From: Zingiber officinale | Taxonomy: Eukaryota; Streptophyta; Magnoliopsida; Zingiberales; Zingiberaceae | Length of the DNA stretch: 64,000 nucleotides | NCBI RefSeq assembly: GCF_018446385.1 | Contig: NC_056005.1 | Span: 93,772,984 to 93,836,983, forward strand | Direction: 5' to 3' | Part shown: positions 57,121-64,000 of the stretch, one piece after another | How the letters are laid out: each line of letters begins with the position of its first letter | Numbering within the stretch: the stretch's first letter is position 1 | Translations under genes and position numbers: made by a program | Notes under the pieces: model-generated | Database searches by the model: none | What the model saw: the letters and a program-made list of their open reading frames with translations, nothing else | Told to the model about the DNA's origin: nothing

Positions 57121-57888
57121 TGTTGAGTGATTATACTCGAGGGTAAAATCCTAAGTTAGGGTTTACCAGTTGATTAGAATATATACTAGTTGACTGGTGG
57201 TTAAGAACCAGCAAATTCGAAATGAAATTTTGTGATTCTAGGGTTACAAGTCGACTAGTAAAGACACCAATCAACTAATCCACTTGACTGAGCAGTCAAC
57301 TAGGGAGCGAACTGAAGGCTCTGTTCGCTCAGCCCATGTGGAGTGGTCGACTGGTCCATGGTGAGCAATCAACAGTATTGCGTCATTGGGTTGTAACGAT
57401 CGAATTCCATGAAGGCCAGTCGATTGGTAAGTATGATAGCCAACTGGTGATGAAAGCATAGCTTGGGTGTTTCCTTCCGAGCTCTATATAATATAGTTTG
57501 GGATGGCGGGCTTGGTTGACGAGTTTGAGGTAGTTAGCTCCTAATAGAGTCTCAAAAGCTCAGAGCAATCCAAGAGTCTTGATCAAGCTTGTGGTGAAGT
57601 TTCTTCATCAACAAAGAGGATTGAGCTAGCTGGAGTTCCAAGGACTAATCCACCAATGGATTAAGAGATTGGCCACCTTACAGATAGCCATGGAGTAGGA
57701 GTATCATCTCCGAACCATGTTACATCAACCTATTAGTGGTTTGATTGCTTTCTTTATAGTCTTCTAGTAATTAGCTTTCGTATTACTTGTGTTTGTTTGT
57801 ATTCTGCTGCGCTAACAAGTGTAGGAAAGCGAACGAAGCGGGTGACAGTCTATTCGTCCCCCTCTAGCCGATGATCAAGATCCCAACA
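57121..57888 (+). mobile_element. 5' LTR of element H
   Basis: 768 bp from TGTTGAGTGA to GATCCCAACA. It contains inverted words 'agtcgact' and 'tcaactagt', a TATA-like 'tataatatag' (about 57486), and the 'ggagtaggagtatcat' block seen in several LTRs here. A degenerate primer-binding site 'tagtattagagc' follows at about 57890. The left boundary is placed by the TG start only; the partner LTR is not in the window. Confidence 0.6.
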
Positions 57889-57889
57889 A

Positions 57890-60510
57890 CTAGTATTAGA
57901 GCGAGGAGCACTCTTGAGGACTAACCGCCAAAAGGAACTAGCACTAGAGGAAGAAGGCAACGATTTTTGAAAATCATCCGATACCAACAAGTGGTATCGC
58001 AATGGAGTCGGAAGGAGTATTAGGATGGGGCATCCGAATTTCATCTCCATACGAGCACGAAGACTTCTAGTATTGGAGGAAACACTTGGAGATATAGTTC
58101 CAAATGGATTGAAACCATTGGATAGCGTTGGAGGAACCTTTTGAAGCTCCGACAGACAAGAAGGGAAAGCGTCTCATGATCTAATGTGTTATCTTGTGTA
58201 GGTGAATACAAGTATGCTCATGATCTATAGAGCAATGTGATTGCTCTTCATGTAAATCCTACATAAATCAAACAAGTGGAGGAGCTCAAGGAGAATGGCT
58301 CATTGGTCCAAAAGGAGGAGAAGGATCAATCGGATGTTGAAACGTGCTCAACATCCAAAGAGGAGGAAGAAGTGGAATCATCCACATCTTCGAGGGAAGA
58401 AGTGGAATCATCCACATCTTCGAGGGAAGAAGTGGAATTGTCCATATCTTCAAGGGAGGAGGTAGAGTTCAAGACAAATGAAGAATAAGTCTTAAAAGCG
58501 CAACTCTCAATTGCCTCTACTGAGAAGAGTGGAAAGAACTACATCAAGTGTTTTGAGTGTGGTAAAATGGAACACTACAAGAGTAGTTATCCTTTACTGA
58601 AAAAGAAAAAAGAGGTAACTCCTAAACTCAATTCAATACATTTAGAATCTAATTTGAGTTGTAGTAGGAAGAAGAAGAAGATGCACATAATGTGTTTAAC
58701 GTGTGGTGAGCGAGGACACTACCACACAAAATGTCTAAGGAAGGGAGTGCTCAAGAAGACGAAGTGGATGAAGCAATGGAGAAGAAACAAGTCATGTAGA
58801 TGCTCGTGTCAAGAGGGGAGTGTTGAGGATCGGTCGGTCGGCTTGAAGGGGGGTTGGATAGACGGCACCCCCAAATACTCGCTTCTTTCTACAACGTTAG
58901 TGCGCAAGCGGAAATGCAAACAAAGCAAGTAGCAAGCTAAATACTAAAGGAAAGAGTGCAAACCAAGCTACACGATCATTTACGTGGTTCGGAGATAAGG
59001 CTCCTACTCCACGGCTGTCCGTAAGGTGGACGATCCCTATCCGTCGGTAGATTACTCCTCGGAAGACCTCCGGCTAGCTCACGTAGCTCCTTGTGGGTGG
59101 AGAAACCTCACCACAACTCTTACAAAAGACTCTTGAGAAGCTAGGGCACTGGTAGACTACTAATAGGGGTTAACCACCTCTATTTCGTTAACCTCAACCA
59201 AGCTTCCAAGGCTTGGTTATATAGGCCACGGGTTGGAAAACCCCGCCTACCAGTCGACTGCTAAAACATGCAGTCGACTACCCTCTGTGGAAATTCGACC
59301 GTCACATCCCAATGGCTCGATTCCACACTAACCGAGTGAACAGAGACATTCTGTTCACTGCCAGTCGACTGCACCAGTCGACTGCTAAAACATGTAGTCG
59401 ACTGCTACAGTACTGCAACAGTGGCGCTACAGTACTGCTACAGTACCCCCCTAAAACTAGGATTTTACTCCGAGTGCAATCTCTCATGCACTTGTACCCT
59501 CACCCTTATGACTCATTTGACGCTTCATTTGTAGCTTTGACCTCTTGCCTTCAAGCCTACTTCCTTTGGCTCTCGTCCCTCGGATGCATTCAAGCCCGCG
59601 GCTCGTCCCCAATGTCATCCTTCGCGTATGCCTCGAAGTCGCTTCCCTCGGCCCTTGTCCTTGCTGCCTTGTCCACGGTCCCTTGGATGCTCCATCCTTC
59701 ACCGGACCCGAAGTCATCAACCTAAGTCACATGTGTATCCTGCAGTCCTGCATAACTCAAGTACACATATCAAATAACAAGGGTGAACCTAACTTAAATC
59801 CTTTGCCCAAACACCAAAACATATGGTCCCGCGGACCATCGGGATTGCTCCAACAGGGAGCTCCAATGGTAAGTAGGAAGGTAAGTCCCAACTTGATTTT
59901 TAATTCAAGTATCAATTCAAATCCTAGTGTATTTATACATGCTAGAAATGAAAAATATGTTCATATGCCCATGCATAATTTTGGATTCAGATATAACGAT
60001 AGGAATAGGGTAATATGGTTGATAACCCTAAGAAATTAAATCTAAATGCTAAACCCAGAAATAATCAGAAATAATAGACCTAAGGAAAACCTAGGTGTTA
60101 ATCCCAAGAAAAGAAGGTATATGCCTAGGAAGGTGAGTAAATCTAAGAATGTCCATGATGGATAAGTCAATTATAAGGTTAGAAATCTAGAATTGAAAAA
60201 TCAAGCCTTGAGGGAAAAGCTTGATAGGGTAGAACAATTCCTAAATAGATTCATTGTTAGATCTAAAAAACTTGATAAGATTTTGAGTAGTCAAAAATTC
60301 AAAAGTGATATATCCAGTTTGGGATACTGGTATTCATCAAACAATGGTAAAGGGAAATTATCCATAGAGCACTTTGGTGGAAATGTAATAGTAAAGTCAA
60401 CTAAAGTCAAGGAAAAGTCGTATGCAAGAGTTGCATATAACTATAGCAAGGAGAAATTAACCAAAGATAAGGTATCTAAGGTTAAGAGAGTAAAGTGGTT
60501 AGGTAAATGA
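57890..60510 (+). pseudogene. gag of element H, broken and split by solo LTR I
   Basis: Fragments in several frames. There is an acidic Glu/Ser tract with near-identical 'STSSREEVE' repeats (58360-58470). A damaged first knuckle (CFECGKMEHYKSSYP) has Tyr in place of the last Cys near 58595. An intact knuckle CLTCGERGHYHTKC lies near 58700-58740. LTR I then interrupts at 58821-59855. Afterwards come Asn-rich segments, a coiled coil (about 60190-60300, LREKLDRVEQFLNRF) and a Lys-rich tail to TGA 60508. Order and style are like the gag of element A. No pol is seen after it in the window. Confidence 0.7.
58821..59855 (-). mobile_element. solo LTR I, minus, in the gag of H
   Basis: 1035 bp, TGTTGAGGATC to TTGCTCCAACA on the plus strand, with perfect flanks GGGAG at 58816-58820 and 59856-59860. 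Inside are 'cagtcgactgctaaaacatg' repeats and, in reverse, the same block order as the H LTR (pre-end 'ccgtggagtaggag'). No interior, hence solo. It disrupts the gag frame just after the second knuckle. Confidence 0.85.
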
Positions 60511-60682
60511 TTACATGAGGTGCATCATAGTGGTCTAGCTGTTAGGGTTGAAATATGCTAGAGGAGGGGGGTGAATAGTTCGTCGTGCGCTCGTTGCTTG
60601 CTTCTTTGATGATAATATGCAGTGAAAAATACTCAAGCAATGCTAACACTAGATTTACTTGGTATCCACCTTAAGAAGAGGT

Positions 60683-61113
60683 TGTTGGGGTTGCAAGGTT
60701 GCAAACATAGTCCCATATTGGAAACACATGGGAAAGATCATGAGTTTATAAGAGAAAAGATATCTCCATTGGCATGAGACCTTTTGGGGAGAGCCCAAGA
60801 GCAAAACCATGAGGGTCTAGGCCCAAAGTCCTAGTTGCGGCTAGGCAAGGAAGTCCTAGTAGGTCGGGTGGACCGAGGGGCAGGAAGACCTGGTGGGTCA
60901 AGGATCAGACATGGGAAGCCTATGATCCTTTGTTTGAGGGGGGGATTGTTGGGGTTGCAAGGTTGCAAACATAGTCCCATATTGGAAACACATGGGAAAG
61001 ATCTGGCATGAGGCCTTTTGGGGAGAGCCCAAGAGCAAAACCATGAGGGTCTAGGCCCAAAGTGGATAATATCATGCTATTGTGGAGATATCTAAATTCT
61101 TTTCGATCCTACA
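60683..61113 (+). mobile_element. TRIM with shortened 5' LTR
   Basis: 431 bp with perfect GAGGT flanks (60678-60682, 61114-61118). It starts TGTTGGGGTT and ends GATCCTACA. The 3' LTR is 60947-61113, preceded by the polypurine 'tttgagggggggat'. The left copy matches it to about 60830 ('ggtctaggcccaaagt'), then jumps directly into interior, so the end of the 5' LTR and the primer-binding site are deleted. The 3' LTR also lacks about 30 bp present in the 5' one. The family is the same as the TRIM at 63403. Confidence 0.85.
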
Positions 61114-61479
61114 GAGGTGACTAATCCAAGGATCCGACCCTTACTCACTCATCCACTATAAAAACACTCATTTACAATAACTACCGAAGGCGGAGAAGCC
61201 TTGTACAAGCTCACACACAAAGATATATAAGAAGAACAAAATACAAACTAATACAATATCAAATCTTACAAGATTTACATGGCAGAAACCCTAGCTTGCT
61301 TTTCTTCTTGCTTAAATGCACCTCTTGACTTGCTTGGAATTGCAACAACATTCCTTTCTAAGCCTCCAAGATCTGGTGTGTGTCGGTGAGCTAAGTGGAG
61401 AACAGATCGGGGAAGAAGCATTTGAAGCTGTGTAGAAGAAATCGCTCGCAACAGCTTTAAACCTACGCAACGGTCGGAT

Positions 61480-61775
61480 CTCAATCGATTGAATGACTCT
61501 CAATCGATTGGGGAGGCTTTGAATCGATCGGTCAATCGATTCAGAGCACCTCTGTGCTCTATGGAAATAGCTGAATCAATCGACCAATCGATCCTGCCTT
61601 TCTTGCGTCTGCGCACGAGAAATCCAATCTCCAATCGATCGACCTCTGTGCTCGCGACAATTGCTCCCAATCGATCGACCAATCGATTGGGTCAAATCTT
61701 CTTTGCGACACACATCCAATCGATCAACTGATCGATTGGACTACGGTTCAATCGATGGATTGATCGATTGACCCA
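61480..61775. repeat. ATCGAT palindrome block in the solo A-like LTR
   Basis: Repeated 'caatcgatcga.caatcgat' words. It sits where the LTR of A has its own block (5030-5310), here in reverse. Confidence 0.75.
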
Positions 61776-62099
61776 CCTTTGACTTGCCTAAATCAAGTCC
61801 AAGGTTCCCAAACCCAACATCCGATCAATCCGTGACCTGTTGGAACCTCATGCCTAGCATCTGGTCAATCTTGACCTGCTAGGTCTCCTTCACCAAGTGT
61901 TCGATCAATTCCTTTAACCCACTTGGACTTTTCTCCTCGTTCCAAGTGTCCGGTCAACCTTGACCCACTTGGAATTCCACCAAATGTCAGGTCACCTTTG
62001 ACCCATCTGGATTTTCTTGTGCCAAGTATCCAGTTAATCATTTGACCTACTTGGACTTCCCAACACTAGGTGTCTGATCAACCTTGACCCACCTGAATT

Positions 62100-62410
62100 T
62101 TCACGTGCCTGGTTTCACTCACCAGGACTTTCTATCTGCCTAACTTTACTCACCAGGACTTTCACCTAGCTTCACTCACTAGGGTTTTCACCTGACTTCA
62201 CTTACCAGGATTTTCCCACTGCCCAGCTTCACTCACTGGGACTTTCACCTGCCTGGCTCCACTCACTAGGATTTTCACCTAGCTTCACTCGCCAGAATTT
62301 TCCCACTACCCAGCTTCACTCACCGGGACTTTCATCTAACTTCACTCACCGGGACTTTCACCTAACTTCACTCACCAGGACTTTCAACTGCCTAACCTCT
62401 AGTTAGGACT
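62100..62410. repeat. CTTCACTCACCAGGACTTTCACCTG array
   Basis: About ten units of 27-33 bp. It is the reverse of the 'cctggtgagtgaagccaggca' array in LTR A at 4375-4690. Confidence 0.85.
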
Positions 62411-62642
62411 TTCTTAGTCAAGTATCCGATCAACCTTTTGACCTACTTGACTCTTCTTCACATCTAATTGGTCAACATTGGCCAGATGGGAATTGTATCA
62501 ACCATCTCCCCAATCGGACGATTGCATCCGCAATCTCCATGTGTTGTCAAACTTTGAAACCCAAAATATCAAGACTCAGGCTTGAGCCAACTCAAGCCTA
62601 ATCAACCTAGTCAACCTTGACTCAGGGGATATTGCACCAACA

Positions 62643-63402
62643 CTATCCATAGTAGATAAGCCACCTAGGAAGGTGGTTAGGGTTAAGAGATCTAGCGGGA
62701 GTTCAAAAAGTTAATTTGGGACCCATGATCAATGAATCTCAAGTGGACCTTTCTTAGGATTCTATATAGGTCATAAAAGGTGCCAAAGGGTTTAGAAATA
62801 GACTCGAGTATCTAATCTAGTTGGTTGGGACAATTGGGATGAGATTCATGTATAAAAATATGAAATGGGATTCATATTGTATGAAAATTAATTTCAGATG
62901 TACAGATGTCATATAAACTAATACTAGAGATCCATTATAGTTTAGTATAGGTAGATGCATCAAGAGCAAGTCAAAACTAGCACTTTAGGTCAAGGTTCAA
63001 TTGAACCATTTAAATAATTTTAGATTTTATGTCTATCTTTGGATCCATGATGAATTAATTTTTAATTCTATTTTTCCTAAGTATAAAATGGTAAAATAAA
63101 CTTCTCTATAAAATTTGAGAATTTTTGAAAGTCTAGAAAATTTCTGGTGTATTTTTGAAATTGGGTTAAGAAATGGGTTTAGGCTGAAATTTTGGTGCCA
63201 GACAACTGGTAACATTGTTCACGAACACACAATGACTCTGTGAGGTTGATTCGATAAGGTCAGTTGACTAGGGACTAGGGTGATTGACTGAGACAGTCTC
63301 AAACTATTTTTAATAATAGAAAATAACTAAAATGATGATATACATGTATGTAATCATATGAAGAATTAATACATGATGATTATAGTCATTAGAGGTATAA
63401 GA
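62643..63402. other. non-coding interior of element H (inferred)
   Basis: No open frame with a domain. Lys-rich gag-tail wording ('agataagccacctaggaaggtggttag') continues at 62650-62690, then AT-rich sequence follows with 'gggattcatattg'. It ends at the second TRIM. Confidence 0.45.
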
Positions 63403-63872
63403 TGTAGGATCGAAAAGAATTTAGATATCTCCACAATGGCATGATATTGTCCACTTTGGGCCTAAGCCCTCATGGTTTTGCTCTTGGGCTCTACCCAAAA
63501 GGCCTCATGCTAATGGAGATATCTTTTCTCTTATAAACTCATGATTTTTCCCATGTATTTCCAATATGGAACTATGTTTACAACCTTGCAACCCCAACAA
63601 TCCCCCCCTCAAACAAAGGACCATAGGCTTCCCACGTTCGATCCTCGACCCACCAAGTCTTCCTGCCCCTCGGTCCACCCGACCTACTAGGACTTCCTTG
63701 CCTAGTCGCAACTAGGACTTCCTGCCTGGTGTCTGGTCCTCTTGATACGAACATAGGAGCCCCCACTTTCTTTGTTCGAGGTTAATATTGTACCCACATG
63801 GCTCAATCAGACCATAGCTCTTGTGCACAGTCGGCGGTTAAACCTTCTGGCAGTCCGGGCTCTGATACCACT
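63403..63872 (-). mobile_element. TRIM in minus orientation, LTR plus interior
   Basis: LTR 63403-63599 (TGTAGGATCG to ACCCCAACA on plus) is the reverse complement of the TRIM LTR at 60947-61113. A complement of the polypurine tract follows ('atccccccctcaaac'), then about 260 bp of interior. A perfect complement of a tRNA-Met primer-binding site, 'gctctgatacca', lies at 63859-63870. The expected 5' LTR should begin at 63873, but an A-like LTR is found there instead. Confidence 0.78.
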
Positions 63873-64000
63873 TGTTAGGACCGAAAAGTAGCTAGAGGGG
63901 GGGTGAATAGCTTCGCGTGTGCTCGTCGTGCTTCGTTGCTTGTTTCTTCAAAGTGATGCGCAGCGGAATACAAAGAAACAAACTACAACAATGCTAACAA
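63873..64000 (-). mobile_element. partial A-like LTR at the window edge
   Basis: TGTTAGGACC, then 'tagctagaggggggg' and 'tgaatagct', the reverse of the end of the LTR of A. It is like 60540-60590. Only 128 bp is visible; it sits directly against the primer-binding site of the TRIM interior. Confidence 0.65.

Larger units (their letters stand above)
60540..62642 (-). mobile_element. solo A-like LTR, minus, carrying a TRIM
   Basis: On the plus strand it runs from TGTTAGGGTT to CACCAACA. It is the reverse of an A-type LTR: 'ggggtgaatag' near the left, an ATCGAT block (61480-61775), 'ttcactcaccaggactttcacct' units (62100-62400), and 'ttgactcaggggatattgcacc' at the right. Flanks CTAGC and CTATC match at 4 of 5 bases. 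The TRIM at 60683-61113 is inserted within it. It interrupts the H region. Confidence 0.78.

Noticed and set aside
59312-60039. Plus-strand frames of 137 and 164 codons
   Set aside because: The first lies within solo LTR I; the second crosses its right end into H gag sequence. Neither is a gene.

Overview
This is a window of a large, repeat-rich nuclear plant genome. Plant-specific gene families (HKT sodium transporter, trihelix factor, SWIB protein), split genes with GT-AG introns, an Au-like SINE, TRIMs and deeply nested LTR retrotransposons all point that way. The GC-rich exons and the HKT sequence suggest a monocot, perhaps a ginger or banana relative. That placement is inference, not something the window proves.

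Three host genes are supported. (1) A two-exon SWIB-domain protein on the minus strand (28124 to 26023). (2) A two-exon trihelix/Myb-like transcription factor on the plus strand (38364 to 39947). (3) A three-exon HKT1-type Na+ transporter on the plus strand (53640 to 55430). For each, joining the exons gives an exact whole number of codons. The HKT gene carries the oddest host-gene signal: its second intron starts GA instead of GT, is 108 nt long (36 codons), and has no stop.

The rest is almost entirely mobile DNA. At 1072-24830 lies a Russian doll of Copia-type elements. An outer element C (LTRs 1072-1410 and 24463-24830) contains a SIRE-like element B (gag at 1656, 3' LTR 21359-22430). B is split in its protease by element A (4174-14158, TSD TAAAA), which has gag but no pol. 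A in turn carries a solo LTR of family D (8179-10576, TSD CTTTG), and a second solo D LTR sits in the 3' part of B in the other orientation (17770-20349, TSD AGTAA). B's integrase is also split by an LTR-like insert of about 0.5 kb.

Two GC-rich elements without coding capacity follow: F (28738-33516, minus, TSD CTATC) and G (41121-47935, plus, TSD ATATT). They share primer-binding and polypurine regions but have different LTRs, and both are filled with tandem arrays. Between them are a 205-bp hairpin MITE (34596-34800), a tandem three-LTR TRIM (35213-36641) and the trihelix gene. To the right are a probable solo LTR (48171-49382), an Au-like SINE with a 23-bp duplication (49758-49922), a fold-back repeat, a long (TA)n run and the HKT gene. 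The last 8 kb is another nest: a Gypsy gag remnant, element H, solo LTR I, a solo A-like LTR carrying a TRIM, and a second TRIM running into a partial LTR at the window edge.

The three host genes show no sign of working together. They are isolated islands between insertions, each with its own promoter.
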